Source: Hericium rajendrae
Taxonomy: Eukaryota > Basidiomycota > Agaricomycetes > Russulales > Hericiaceae
Reading direction: 5' to 3'
NCBI GenBank assembly: GCA_033439255.1
Contig: CM065883.1
Coordinates: forward strand, 434,001 to 498,000
Length of the DNA stretch: 64,000 bases
Below, piece after piece: positions 33,280-45,533 of the stretch (positions are counted from its first letter, which is position 1; the number at the start of each line of letters is the position of its first letter). A program made the translations under genes and the position numbers. Below the pieces are notes generated by a model. The model was not told where the DNA came from. It did not search any database and worked only from the letters and a program-made list of their open reading frames with translations.

Positions 33280-33579
33280 TGGCTTGTGTCGAGCGCGCAC
33301 GGGGAGGACACCTTGACGTCGAAATCCTATGCGTAGACTAGTATAGAACGATTCTTGCTAATAGTTACATGGTATGGACTTGAATCGACACGACAGCGAA
33401 GCAATCCACGAGCGATATCAATGGTGTGCAATTAAAGGAAAGCTACATTAATGGCGGATGGTGGCACAGATACAATGGGTAGTTGACAGCATTGCAAGAT
33501 TACAACAGGACAGATACGAGTGTTACCTTCACCTTCAGCAAAACATTGCTCGAATAAATAACGGTGTTGAGTGTTCACG

Positions 33580-36309
33580 TTACGTTGCCAGGCTTCGCCA
33601 CATTCCCTCTGAGGGGATCTCGCTGCGCGCCTGTAGAATCTTCAGGGCATGGTTCCGCCCGCGCCCTGGCTTACTAGTATCGCTGGGCTCCTCTTCCTCC
33701 TCTTCGTCTGCAGCAAAGTCCAGGGCACCGGGGTCCAACGATCGTTCCCTATCTCGCTCCGCGTAGGCTGCTTTACGCATGGAGACGGACGATGCGGTCG
33801 GTGGCAGAGGCGGGACAAGGGCTCCATAATAATATGGCAACGACGTCTTCGGTTGGTATGACGGAACGCCGGAGATCTTCCGCTTCTCGCTCAAGGGTAG
33901 GATCGAAATCGGCAAGGATGCGGCCACATTATTCGCTTCTTCTGGCAGGACAGTTGTCAGTCGCATGTAAACGAAACACGGCATAATGTTCACGTACCAG
34001 TTCCGATGGACGATGCACTGCGTCCTGCTCTGCCGCTACCGTCGCCTCCATCGAGCGCGGAGTCCCCGAAATCGTCTTCCTCAGCTTCGTCGAATGACGG
34101 TATTGGGCCCGAAAACTGGTCCTTTGCACCCTTTTGATTCATAAGCTGATGCCAGGCCATGCTATCCCTCTTCCAGGTGCCCCGATGACTAGGCACGTCC
34201 GCAGCGACCAACTTCATCAACTCTTCCTCGCGTGGACTCAGCGGCTCCTGCGGCTGGCCATTCACTACATGCTCGTGGCCGTTCGCCTGCGCCGATCTGC
34301 CGTTCGTAGGCGGCGGTGGAGGTTCCGGGGTAAACGGACGCCGAAGATGGGATGGAGCAGGAAGCGACGCGGGGCGCAAGGACAAGAAGGACTGGGGGAG
34401 ATTCGAGCCACTTGTGCTTCTCTGGCGTAGTCGCGTCGGAATATGAGGTTCGGCAATGGGAAGCGTCATTTTCGCCAGCAGCTCTGCATCTGCTTCGGAC
34501 TGCTCCGTGGTTAGATCGTCAAGGTCAAAAATGGCTGCTGCTAAACATGGATGAGAGATACGGAAATTACGGTAGAACAACAGGCTTACATTCTTCGTCG
34601 CGGTTTGCTGGGGAAGGCGAGCCCTGATCGATGATCTCGACATCCGGCTTGACGTCAAACGTGACCTTCCGCTTGCCCTTCGACGCTTTAGCCGGACTGG
34701 GAGCCTCCCTGACCTCCGCCTCCTGCTTGGCAGTCTTCGCCGCAGCGGCTGCCCCGGAGCCAGACGCCTCACCCACAACAGCCTTTCGGGATGTTGGGGT
34801 GTAGCAGGTGGTGGCGGGGGCTTAACCCCAGTTTTCGAAGATTCAGGAGAGGGGGCCGGCCTTGCCTCCCGCGAGCATGGGCCGTGGCATCCATGTCAAC
34901 GACATATCTGAAGCTGGTAGCGATGTCCTTGTCCTCACTCATATCCCGTCGATAGGCTTCGCGAAGACTGCTTCCAGGGCTTGCAACTTGAACGGCAGTG
35001 CCAAGGGTTCGTTGGGACTCTGCACCGGGGCTGCCAACCCTGGTCTCGGAACTGCCGGTCTCGCTGGTCACAGTGGCACGAGAGTCGGTCCGAGTGGCAC
35101 CAGGATGATGGAACCCAGTCGTGACGAGAGATGCGGATAGCGCGGACGGCGCACGATGGAGATGCGAAGGCGAGGCGCTGCGGCGCGGGGTACCACTGAC
35201 CGGGACAAAATCCTGGACAGAGACCGGAGTACCCTGCCCGGAGCCTAGAGCTGCCCCGCCCTGGATCCAATGCGAGCCCGTCGGGGGTGCGTGCTGGAGG
35301 TCCTTCTTCTCCTGCTCGAAAGGTGCCAAAGCTTCCTTGAAGTGCACCCACAGCCGGCCGACCTGATCACGCAAGTCCGCCTCCTGCTGATCAATTTCCG
35401 CGAGTTTCGCGCGCGTGATTCCGGAGAGATATTCTTCGGCCGCTTGTCTGATGTTCTGCGACTGCTCGGAAGCGAGGCGCGCAAGGTGCCCGAAGCTGGG
35501 GTGTGAAGGGATGAACGGTGCAGGGGGGAAGAGGGGAGCTAAAGGGGGAAGAGCCGTGTGGGGAGGTTGATCGCGACTTGATGTGGGTGCGGAGGGGGTA
35601 TAACGAGATATCGTCTCGGCGACGTCCAGCGAGGGCAGCACTACTCGGAACACGGGCGAATAATCAGGAGATGATTCGGTCTTAGCGATGGATGGTTGGT
35701 CCTATAGGGGTCAGATACAATCAGCTCGGCAGCTTGGGGTGCATCGACCAGAGGAGATTCAGATATTCATACAGCCAATAGCAATAGCAGTATGTCTTGC
35801 ATAAGAGAATTCCGCAGGTTCTCCAAAGATACTACCCTGCTGGCTCTGCACTTCATTCAGAGAAAAAAGACGTACCAAGCACTGCTTCGACAACTCGACC
35901 CAACCGCTCGACGACTTCAGCACCTCATGATCAACCCACTCTTCCGTGGGCAAGACAGGGCCTTCACCGCCGTCCATACTAGGGGGCACGACCACTTCAA
36001 CGCGGTACACGAGCATCTGGCAATTGAGGCATGTCAAGCACACATGCCGCCGAAGAAAGTTCGAGTCGGGATCCGCTCGCGCCCGCGTGCGACTCCTCAG
36101 CGTGAGCGAGGTATGCGCCTATGCACATGGTCAATGTCAATTCCCCGCACATGTCGCAGACCGAATATCTTACCGCACTGATGCCCTGCTCGCCGACGAA
36201 CACCCGGACGAAGTCGTCGCCCGCCACCGCGGGCGCAGGGCCCTCCGCAGGCTGCGCGCGGATGCGCACATTGAGGCATTTGCACGCATAGTCGGCCATG
36301 GCAGACATT
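33580..36309 (-). CDS. Conserved-looking large protein with N-terminal Cys pairs and coiled coil, function unknown
   Basis: The first exon starts MSAMADYACKCLNVRIRAQP, and the second has FLRRHVCLTCLNCQMLVYRV, so a CxC pair and a CxxCxxC cluster face each other about 70 residues apart like a zinc site. Next come DQPSIAKTESSPDYSPVFRV and a heptad-like segment AEEYLSGITRAKLAEIDQQE with ADLRDQVGRLWVHFKEALAP. After a Ser/Pro-rich stretch come REAYRRDMSEDKDIATSFRY and KGKRKVTFDVKPDVEIIDQG. The last exons give REEELMKLVAADVPSHRGTW, LPYYYGALVPPLPPTASSVS and HALKILQARSEIPSEGMWRS. Clear introns: between GEQGISA and AHTSLTLRSR (36100-36170 region), near 35700, near 34560 and near 33950. Two missing C in C-runs (near 34855 and 34802) must be assumed. 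I do not recognise the family. Confidence 0.6.
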
Positions 36310-36558
36310 GAGTGCGTCGAATGGTGAGTTATGCCAGGGTGAAAGGAGATCGTGATCACAGGCTGGCGGTGGATGGTGAGAGGGGCGGGGAGCGGTTCTA
36401 GAGCATGAGTTCCGGGATGGAGAGCGCTGCGTTTGAGTCAACTCTTGCACGAAAATTGCCGGATTTCGGATATCGCGGCCGGCCAGTTGGAGCACTGCAC
36501 TCCCCAAGGCACAACACCGTCCGTCTCGTAAGCTATCCGTTCGCCGTCATTCGTGCAC

Positions 36559-36737
36559 ATGCAAATGGTCTATGACTCGCAGAAGCAGCTCGAAGATAAT
36601 TTCTATTACAGTATCCGTCGCGTAAGTACACCAATCACATGCTCCGTTTTAGATCCCCGGCGCAGGTCCCTGTAGACTCGAGAACGACTGACCCATGGTC
36701 ACTTGTCCTTCTTCGACTCCCCGTCCTTCTTCTCTGA
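36559..36737 (+). CDS. Candidate small protein (44 aa), weak
   Basis: The ATG at 36559 opens MQMVYDSQKQLEDNFYYSIR, then a good donor GTAAGT at 36622 and an acceptor CAG at 36665 join in phase 0 to VPVDSRTTDPWSLVLLRLP and a short tail, stopping at 36737. The coding-like part is the first 21 residues. The 3' end overlaps the CLPTM1 stop region by 39 nt, tail to tail. It could instead be the 5' UTR or a spurious frame. Confidence 0.25.
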
Positions 36738-39421
36738 CAATGCCCCGTCTTCGTCCGCGACCAAAACCTGTCCATACTCGTTCACACGCTTGGGATCTAT
36801 CCGATAAATCCAGCGCTGCGGAGAACAGTTACTTCAGATCCCGCGGAACCCAGGCGGAAGACGCACCTGATACAGGAAAATCAGGAAGACGATGTCATCT
36901 CGGAAGCACGCGAGACGGTGCAGAATAGGCATCTTGATGATGAACCTGCGAAGTCGCCGTCAGCTCGCGCGCACGGGGTCGAGATCCTGCCGGCACTTAC
37001 GCAAAGAGGTCGTCGATGACGGTAGACAGCGTCTTGTACACCATCGCTTTCATGGGCATGTGCGCGACGCTCTGCGTGGTCGCCGTTAATTGCACTCCCA
37101 CGGCTGACGGAAACGGACACTTACCTTCAGCTTATAGTTGATGATGAGCTGGGGTATTAATTGTGCCTGTGGGGGCGTTAGAACAATTGTATGGCCACGG
37201 CCAAGACGACTTACGAAACCGAACATATAGACGAATGATGTGAGGGTCGAGATGACGAAGCTATACCAGCCCCGGTGGGTGTCGTACAAAAGCGAATAGA
37301 CCGAGTATATCGCAAGACATGGGATGGCGACCCAAGAGACATATTGGAATGCCAGCTTATCATATCTGAAGCCAGATCATCAGCAGGAAGCAGATGTGGA
37401 GTATCAAACAAACGTACTCTTGGGTTTTCTTCTCATCCTCACTTAGGACATGCTTGTCTTTGATATCCAACTTCCATGGGAACTTTGAACCCGGCGGTGC
37501 GGATATTATCCTGATATCGACAGCCTTCGTAATCTATGAACGCGAATTAGACCTGGAAGCATTGGTAGAAGAACCGCTTTTCATACCTTCCATGCCTCAA
37601 CGAGCAGCCCCATCCCGGAGCTCATGAGAATCATCCAACTGGTGTCGGTGTTGTTGTCAATGAGGTACAGGAGAACAATCAGTTGCACGAAGACATTCGT
37701 CACAATCTGCAATATGTTAGTCATAAGCCTCAGTCTGTCGTAATGCGAAACTATGACATACCGTCCTGAAAAATGCAAGTGTTAGACAGATAGTGACGAA
37801 AGGCGAGCAAGCGAGCAACTCACCTGACGGAAACGCCCACGAGCTCCTTCTTTGTCCTCCAATGAGACACATCCGAGCTGAACGCCAACATCTCGAAGCT
37901 AATGGGACACGTTGGAGACACCGCAAAGGTCCTGTAGCAAGGTCACTCACAGTATGTGCAGCACGCTGACGATGCCCGTGAGGCCGAGGAACCACGGATT
38001 GGTCTCGGTCAGCATGCGCTTGACTTCATCGAGCTCCGCGCCCGACGTGCCACCCTGTTGCTTGGCCGCCTCGTTGAATCCTTGAGTCATCGAGGAGAAC
38101 AACTGGAATTTGAAGTAGGACATCGGCTGGAAGACGATTTGCAGCGGAAGAGTTGGCGTTGTTTCATTGATCTCGATGTACTGAGAGCGTAGGTGCCAGA
38201 ATTCGTTGGGAAAGATAATCGGCTTGTAGTAGCCCTTGGTACCGGTCTCATCGCGCATACCCGGAACAAGATGGATATCTGAGGAAACGGCGATACTAAG
38301 AACACGGAGAATGAATCACGAGACACGACAGACTTACACTCGGCGACTGGAGCAGGTAGCTGGTTGTATTGAAGTATAGATGCGTCAGAGACCAGAGCCA
38401 AAGTCAAGTTCTGTGCACAAGTCAGCGACGCGCGTACTACACAGCCATGCTAAGGCGAACACACCTGATGCCAGTACGAAAGGATGACATCCTCCTCTTG
38501 CTACTCAAAAGATTCAGTCACTTCGACACCGACTAAATATGATAATGCGTACCTCTTCAGGTTCTTTCTCGTCCTCGGATTCACTGCCATCCTTCAGAAG
38601 TCGTCGTTCTTTCCTGACCTTTGGCTTCGGAAGGTATCGAGTAAGAACTGGATGCGAAAAAGTCAGTTATGATGGGCGAGGCGCCATCTAAATAGTGGAC
38701 TGACGCTTGCGGACATGATGCACAGACAAAGGATCATAATCTGGACTCGAGGGGTCGGGACTGGCGCCATCTCTAGTCAGAATAACATCGGCCCAGAGTG
38801 ATCCATTGTGCTGGACAGACTAAATTTGCAATAAAATCAATGAGGGCATTCGTATTCAGCGAATCATCGCGCTCACGATCGGGATATCGATAGTGGTCTC
38901 AGTTGTGCGTGCCTCGTTCCAATCGCCGAACGTAATGTTCTGCCAAACGAAATGCGGCAATTTGACATCTTTTTCCTTCTTCACAAAGACATTGCCGGAA
39001 GGGTCGGTCGTGAGATGGACATGTATGGCTACGGGAATGCCGGTCGGCCATGCCAACAAGGCCTGTTGGGGCGGCAAGAGGAAGGGATTAACGGCATTTT
39101 CAGAGCCTGCGCCGCCGGGTGTCACGGCTGAAGGAGGCGCTGGCTCGGATGGTTTGGACGCGAAGAAGCGCGTTGCTGGGAACACACGAGGTCAGAGAAC
39201 GGCAGACTGAGATGCAGGGTCAAAGATCTTACCAACTTGGGTCACAGCATACACCAGGACGAGTTGCTGTGTTCTGGCATCAATACGCATGCAACGTCCG
39301 ACAAAGCTATGGCACTGGCACTTACCTGAATGATCCCAAAAACACGTCGGAAAGGAGACTGTTCTTCAGGGGGTTGTTGACCAGCTGGAGGGCCTGCAGC
39401 TGGAGTAGCCGGAGCCGACAT
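36699..39421 (-). CDS. CLPTM1: CLPTM1-family multi-pass ER membrane protein
   Basis: The start ATG 39421 gives MSAPATPAAGPPAGQQPPEE, then exon two (QLVLVYAVTQV), and exon three with TRFFASKPSEPAPPSAVTPG, PVAIHVHLTTDPSGNVFVKK and LPHFVWQNITFGDWNEARTT. The lumenal domain continues with YHQ/SYWHQNLTLALVSDAS and GYYKPIIFPNEFWHLRSQYI. Membrane-rich later exons give FEMLAFSSDVSHWRTKKELV, QLIVLLYLIDNNTDTSWMIL, GSKFPWKLDIKDKHVLSEDE and QLIPQLIINYKLKSVAHMPM, ending with QRWIYRIDPKRVNEYGQVLV and a Lys-rich tail KKDGESKKDK. CLPTM1 proteins are conserved ER multi-pass proteins; metazoan members retain or scramble membrane cargo. About ten short introns; I saw no frame lesion. The gene needs no other interpretation. 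Confidence 0.9.
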
Positions 39422-40167
39422 GACAGTTGAAGCTGAAGCTGGAGACGACGACGGACGCTGGTATGCAAACGTGCGGGCTGGCGCCGCGCGAATCCCCCGG
39501 CCCGCCTTGACGCGTCGGTGGCTGTACACAGCTGCTCGCGATCAATCAATCAATTCAAGGGTCTGCGCGCCATTTTCCATCTCAAATCACTGCACTGCAG
39601 GCAATACACTGGAGCTGGCTCTTTGTGAAGCAGCCTCGTATGCAGGCACATTGGCCGGAGTGGCTGTTCGTGTAGCGAAAGAAATAGCCAATGCGCGCGT
39701 CATGAGCGCCTGTGACAAGAACTTGTCCAACAGTCGCAGCACATTTACTTCAAAAGTCGTCGCGATCATTGACACAACAACCGACAGTTTAGCAGAATGT
39801 CGGCGCCTGCTACAGTACACGACGGACAGGCAGCGACCATATAACAGCTCCACGGCCGTCGCGACTGAAGGTCTGAAAAGCTCGTGGCCTCCGCGCAAAC
39901 ACCGCCTATCAGAACAGAAGGGAGACCGGGGTACAAATGCAATGCAGGGTGCAAGGGCGTGGGCCGGCGGGCGGTGACGGTGTGATCGGTTGTTGATGAG
40001 GGTGGCCGGGGGAGGTGATGCTGAAACGAGGCGGTCGCGGTCACCGCTTGTTACCTGCCAACAAAATAGACCTCTCTCTTATCCTCTCCTCGACTTAGTC
40101 GTCGAGAGCTTGCCACTCCCACTCATTTCCTCCCGCTCTCCTTTGCGGTGATCCCCTCACGCCCCTC
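39422..40167. other. Divergent promoter region of CLPTM1 and chitin synthase
   Basis: The region lies between two divergent starts. It has a CAATCAATCAAT run near 39545 and a T/C-rich tract near 40070-40160 just before the chitin synthase ATG. An open plus-strand frame 39420-39977 has no family match and spans the CLPTM1 start, so it is not called. Confidence 0.45.
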
Positions 40168-43100
40168 ATGTCTGACCGTCCTCCGCTTCCCTCTCTAAAC
40201 TCTCAGGACTCTGACCATTACAGCGATCCATTCGCCGACAGGCCCCGTCGTCTGCAGTTCCAGGAACCCGAGCCGCAGCCCTTTGAGAGTACCACGTCCT
40301 TGCCCCATGAATTCGGTGGTCAGCCGCATACATACTCGGACGAGGACCTTGTTGAGAAGCTTCCTCTCACTGGTGGTGAACCCAATCAGTTTGCTGGTGG
40401 TTTCTACCCTCCAGGGTACGTGTCTGCGTGCCTTCAACCCACTGCCCACGCGTCATAATTTATATCTATCCTCTTTGCATATTTATGCTAATACATGCGC
40501 TCAGACCCCTCGGCCCTGAGGCCTATGGCGACCCTTATTCGCGGCCCATGTCCGTTGCCTCGTCAACCTCTGGAGGTGTGGACACTGCGTGGCGGCGTCG
40601 CCAAACTATCAAGCGTGGTGTGACGAAGAAGGTCAAGCTCACCAAGGGTAACTTCATCACCGAGTATCCTGTCCCGACGCCCGTCTACAGTGCTATAGAG
40701 GCCAAGTGGACTGGCGGTGTCAAGACGACCGAGTTCACGTATGTGATCCCAGATCTAATTATAGCGATTGACGCTCATCCTTCCATTCCGCAGCCACATG
40801 CGCTACAGCGCCGCGACCTGCGATCCCGATGATTTCTCAGAGCAGACTGGTTGGTCCCTGCGCACCAAGATGTATAACCGTGAAACGGAGCTACTCATTG
40901 CCATCACCTCGTACAACGAGGACAAGACGCTTTACGCCCGTACCCTGCACGGCGTCATGTTAAACATCCGTGATATCTGCAAAACCAAGCAGTCCAAATA
41001 CTGGCGCCGCAGCGCGGAGGAGGGTGTGCCAGGTTGGCAGAAAATCTGTGTGGCACTCATCGTTGACGGTCTTGAGGCCATGGACAAGACGGTGCTGGAT
41101 ATCTTGGCTACCGTTGGCGTCTACCAAGACGGTGTGATGAAGAAGCAGGTGGATGGCAAGGACACCGTTGCCCACATCTTCGAGGTATTCGTCGAATGGT
41201 CAACTCATCGACATGTTAGCTGACTGCCTTCGCTAGTACACGACCCAGCTGTCCGTGGACGCTACACCACAGCTTGTGCTTCCTCACGGGGACGATCCTA
41301 ACAATCTCGTTCCGGTCTCGATCATTTTTGTCTTGAAAGCGAAGAACCAGAAGAAGATCAACTCTCACCGATGGCTCTTCAATGCCATTGGCAAAATGCT
41401 GCAGGTGCGTGAACTCCTTACTATTCTACACTCAAATCTTATGTCATGCATAGCCGGAGATGTGTGTCCTCATCGACGCGGGTACGAAGCCGGGACACAA
41501 ATCCATCTACTACCTCTGGGAGGCTTTCTATAATGACAAGAATTTGGGAGGGTGCTGTGGTGAAATCCACGCTATGATTGAGAAGGGCAAGAAGCTTCTT
41601 AACCCCCTCGTGGCGGCGCAGAACTTCGAGTACAAGATGTCAAACATTTTGGGTTAGTCCCTGCGGATTATCTCTTTATGACTGGTTCTAATACTATTCA
41701 AAGATAAACCGCTCGAAAGTTCCTTTGGTTATGTCTCCGTGTTGCCAGGTGCTTTCTCCGCCTACCGTTACCGTGCCATCTTGGGTCGTCCACTGGAGCA
41801 GTACTTCCACGGTGATCATTCGCTGGCCGATCGTCTTGGTCCTCGGGGTATCAACGGCATGAACATTTTCACCAAGAATATGTTCTTGGCTGAGGATCGT
41901 ATTTTGTGTTTCGAGCTCGTCGCTAAGGAGAAAGCCCGCTGGACGTTGACCTACGTCAAGCCCTCCAAAGCCGAGACTGATGTCCCTGAGAGTGGTGCCG
42001 AGTTGATCGGTCAACGTCGTCGTTGGCTGAACGGTTCGTTTGCGGCCTCCGTCGTAAGTGATTTGGACACCGATGTTAGGGCAAGATAGCTTACTGCATA
42101 ATCAGTACGCTGTGGTGCACTTCTTCCGCTTCTACAAGTCGGGACATGGTATCATCCGCATGTTCTTCTTCCATATTCAGGCTCTTGTATGTCTTTTGGT
42201 GCATTCGGTCTTCTCTTCGCGCTTATCACCCCGTATTACAGTACAATGTTTTTTCTCTCTTATTCTCGTGGTTCGCGCTGGCAAACTTGTGGTTGACGTT
42301 CAGTATCATCATCGACCTCCTGCCGGGACAAGGCCTTGTCTTCTTTGGCGGCAACAATCACACTGGTCTTGAAATTGTGAGCGCGGAGCCATATTATTCT
42401 GTAGTTCAATACTCATATATCCTCTAGACTCATTGGGTGAATCTGGCGTTAAAATGGATCTATCTTGTTTTCCTTGCTCTGCAGGTATGGCAGCTTTTTG
42501 CGCCTCCCCGATTCCTGTCTCATGCACTCTCAGTTCGTTCTAGCTTTGGGTAATCGACCGAAGGGAGAACGAGGATTGTACACGCTTACGTTCTGGTATG
42601 TTTTTCATGGCTTGTCATCTTCCGTTCACGTCTAATCGTTGTATCTTAGGGTTTACGCTGTCCTATCTGTATACCTGCTTGTCTGTTCAATGGCTTTGAC
42701 GGTCAAGGCTTTCATCAACATACCCGAACAATTGAAGAACAAGACAACTGGTCAGGTCATCGCAACGTTCTTCCAGCCACCTGTCGGTGCTTTGATAGCT
42801 GCCATGGTCTCGACGTTTGGTATCTATCTCGTCGCATCCTTCCTCTACGTAAGTCATCCTCCTTGGATGTGCTGCCAACAAATGATTTGACCTGCCCATA
42901 GCGCGACCCGTGGCACATGTTCTCGAGTTTCTTCCAGTACCTGTGCCTGGCACCCAGTTTCACGAACGTCCTCAACGTGTATGCGTTCTGCAACTTGCAC
43001 GACGTGTCATGGGGTACGAAGGGTAGCGACAAGGCCGAGGCTCTTCCGTCCGTCTCGTCCAAGGGCAAGGCTGGCGAGGCGGCTGTGGTCGAAGACACAG

Positions 43101-43515
43101 AGCGCATCCAGGAGGATCTCGATGCAGTGTTCAAGGAAACCGTTACCCGCGCTGTCACGAAGCTCGATACGAAGGAAGTCCCCGAAAAACCCACGATGGA
43201 CGATCAGAACAAGACGTTCCGTACGCGTCTCGTCGCGTTCTGGATGATCTCGAACGCGGCGCTGGCTATTGCGATTGAGAACATCAATGGCCTGGAGGAC
43301 GATAGCGATCCGGATGCAGACGAGGCAGACCTCCGTAAGAAGCAGAATGCCTACTTCGCTTTCATCCTTTACTCGACCTTCGGTCTTTCCCTCGTGCGCT
43401 TTGCTGGTGTAAGTGCACTGCTCTTTGCATATTTCTGCGATACTGATGTTGCTCTTTACAGTGCTTATTCTACTTCTTCAAGCGCAACCTCTTCCGCTGC
43501 TGCAGGAGGTCCTAA
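40168..43515 (+). CDS. CHS: Chitin synthase (GT2, division 1)
   Basis: About 920 aa over some eleven exons, with no frame lesion. Starts [20 protein letters not shown]. The catalytic body shows [120 protein letters not shown] and the signature QRRRWLNGS. The membrane block follows ([60 protein letters not shown]), then [13 protein letters not shown] and the C-terminus [16 protein letters not shown]. The enzyme polymerises N-acetylglucosamine from UDP-GlcNAc into chitin at the plasma membrane. The disordered N-terminus and the signature set place it among class I-III enzymes; I cannot fix the class. Convergent with the RING gene. Confidence 0.93.
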
Positions 43516-43749
43516 AGAATGTCCGTCACGAATTCCGTCTCGTCTTTTTGTTTTGTTATGGCATTGGTCTATGGCTGGGGACATTTTCTATGACACACCT
43601 CTCCGACTTCACGGCATCATTCATATACCATCCAAGTCCCATCTCCTGTAGTAGAGAGATGGGTAGATACTCGAATTCATAATCTTTCCTCGTTTAAGGC
43701 GAATTCGTGTACGATATCTTACAGTAAATTATACACACTCCGAATGCTA

Positions 43750-44673
43750 CTAGGAGTACATGCCCGCGTATTCTCTCGCATCGAGGTCCGCGTCCTCGCT
43801 CTCGTCCTGCCGCGCGGCATCAACACTGGGATCTGGCCAGAACAACCCGCTGTCGGGGCCGGAGCGCATCCGACTGCGCTCGTCACGATAGGCGGCGATA
43901 ATTCGTTCCATCGCCTGGGCATATTCGCGTTCGCCCCCGGCGTCATCGGCTGGGGCGTCATCGTCCGGCGCGTCATCGCTGGCGCGCACCAGAGTCGACG
44001 TCTGCTGCTGGTTGCTCAGTTCTGGAGCCTTGATGAACGCCGTGCGACACAGCGGGCACGATGGATGCTAGGACATGATGTAGAGCGTGAACAACGACGT
44101 CATGGCGAGGGCACAGACGACTGACCCCGTCACGTATCCATGTCAGTAGACTGGAGCGCAGGTCGACGTCAGTGTGAAGAGCGAAGACGCCCGATCGAGG
44201 GGGACTCACTCCTTCCTGCAGAAGACGTGCCCGCAGGTCTTCGCGAGCCGCGTCACGCCCAGGTTCTCGATCGCGTGCGCGGGCGAGTCCATCGCGAGGC
44301 TCATCTCCTCCTCCGCAAGCGCAGCGAGGTATGTGTTCATGCAGATGGGGCACGTCGCATCTGTCGGGCGTGGGTACGTATCGCAGTGAGTTACGCATGC
44401 CGACGCACCATACTGCCCACAGGCCTCGAGGTCCTCCTCCGATAACCGCGGGAGCCCGGCGATGATCTCCTCGATCTGCCTGCGCAGCGTCAATCGGTGC
44501 ACGCAGACCAGCGCGAGATGCGCTCACTGTGATGTCAGCTCGCCGTCGTCGTGCCGGCGGCGCATAACCACGGCGACGTCGCGCATGAACTGGCTAGCGT
44601 CGGCGCCGCCCCTGCCGTCCATGCCAGGCATGCCGCCGCCGACAAACAGCCATGGCAGTTCCCTCGGGTCCAT
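43750..44673 (-). CDS. RING-finger protein, probable E3 ubiquitin ligase
   Basis: The ATG at 44673 gives MDPRELPWLFVGGGMPGMDG. Joined exons continue with QIEEIIAGLPRLSEEDLEAC, then a C3HC4 RING: CPIC near 44350, CGHVFC near 44230 and CPLC near 44040, with DLLTWIRDGHPSCPLCRTAF carrying the last Cys pair. The gap between the first Cys pair and CGHVFC is about 35 residues. The C-terminus is acidic (DDAPDDDAPADDAGG), followed by a helix QAMERIIAAYRDERSRMRSG, and ends with EYAGMYS. RING proteins of this type transfer ubiquitin from an E2 to substrate; no membrane segment is visible, so a cytosolic or nuclear ligase is inferred. Four introns, all with GTGAGT, GTGCGT or GTCAGT donors. The 3' end faces the chitin synthase 3' end. 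Confidence 0.75.
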
Positions 44674-45004
44674 GTCGTGAATCGCAGGTGGTGGTCACAA
44701 TCAAGCTAGTTGCATCCCTGTGATCTTACTGTAGTCCGAAAGTCCGGACTCGCAATCGGCGCTGACGCAGCACGGACGCGTCAGCATCACATGGTCTAGG
44801 TTCAGCATGCGTGGGAAACAGCTATAGGATAGCACAGCGACTCGAGGTGTTCGACATGGGCCCGCCGTGCGGGGGTATCATAGTACAGACGTAGCGCAAA
44901 CGCAATAAGCAGAACAGGCAACAAAACGATAAATCAGACTCCACTATCGTACCGAGTGGCCCAGCCACAGCGCGCAAATCAGAGAGGAATACAGTATCCG
45001 CGGC
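44674..45004. other. Intergenic between Spo12-like and RING genes
   Basis: A short spacer between the end of the Spo12-like gene and the start of the RING gene, both minus strand. It must contain the RING promoter. No other element recognised. Confidence 0.4.
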
Positions 45005-45533
45005 TCAGAACGGATTATCGTCCTCTGCGGCCATCTTCTCATCTGACGAGTGCGGGCGGACGAGGCTGCCGCTGCATCTGCCTCGTCATCGGAGCCATCG
45101 GAGACTTCCTTCTGTGCGAACAGCGGCTGCATCGGATTCGCGCCCCTGCAGGAGGCATTAGTGAGGCGTCGAAATTGCACGAGCTTAAGACAGCCACTCA
45201 CTTCGTGAAATGCTTCTTCTTCGCTGCACCAATCTTCTGCGTGCACGGCGTCATCATGTTATCCGTCGGCGAGATGAATTTCGGGTTCCTGCGGGGAACA
45301 GCACGCGTCAGCGAAGCGTTCGACGTCAACGAGTGGCGCGTTACTACGTACTTGCCCTTCGCCATCTTCTTCGCCAACAGTGCTTTCACGCCCATCCCAG
45401 GCGCCTGATTCAGCGGCCCGTTGGTGGTATTGCCGAGGGGTGCCTGCGGCACGACGACTTGCGCTGCGTGCTTGGGGTTATGCAGCGGCTGGACAGAGCC
45501 GGGGGAAGCAGATGGGGTCGATGAAGCAGACAT
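45005..45533 (-). CDS. Spo12-like small regulatory protein
   Basis: Starts MSASSTPSASPGSVQPLHNP at 45533 and joins three exons. The core, near 45290-45200, reads NPKFISPTDNMMTPCTQKIG followed by AAKKKHFTK, and the next exon continues GANPMQPLFAQKEVSDGSDD. The MTPCTQKI stretch with the basic tail resembles the Spo12 family, small nuclear/nucleolar proteins that promote mitotic exit through the FEAR network. The likely C-terminus is SSDEKMAAEDDNPF, stopping at 45005-45007; reaching it requires one missing base near 45045. Without it the frame runs on without a clear stop motif. No membrane segment. The family call rests on a short motif, so it is tentative. Confidence 0.5.

Noticed and set aside
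31784-35705. Shared string TTGGTCCTATAGG at two loci
   Set aside because: A 13-mer recurring in 64 kb is expected by chance and the flanks are unrelated.
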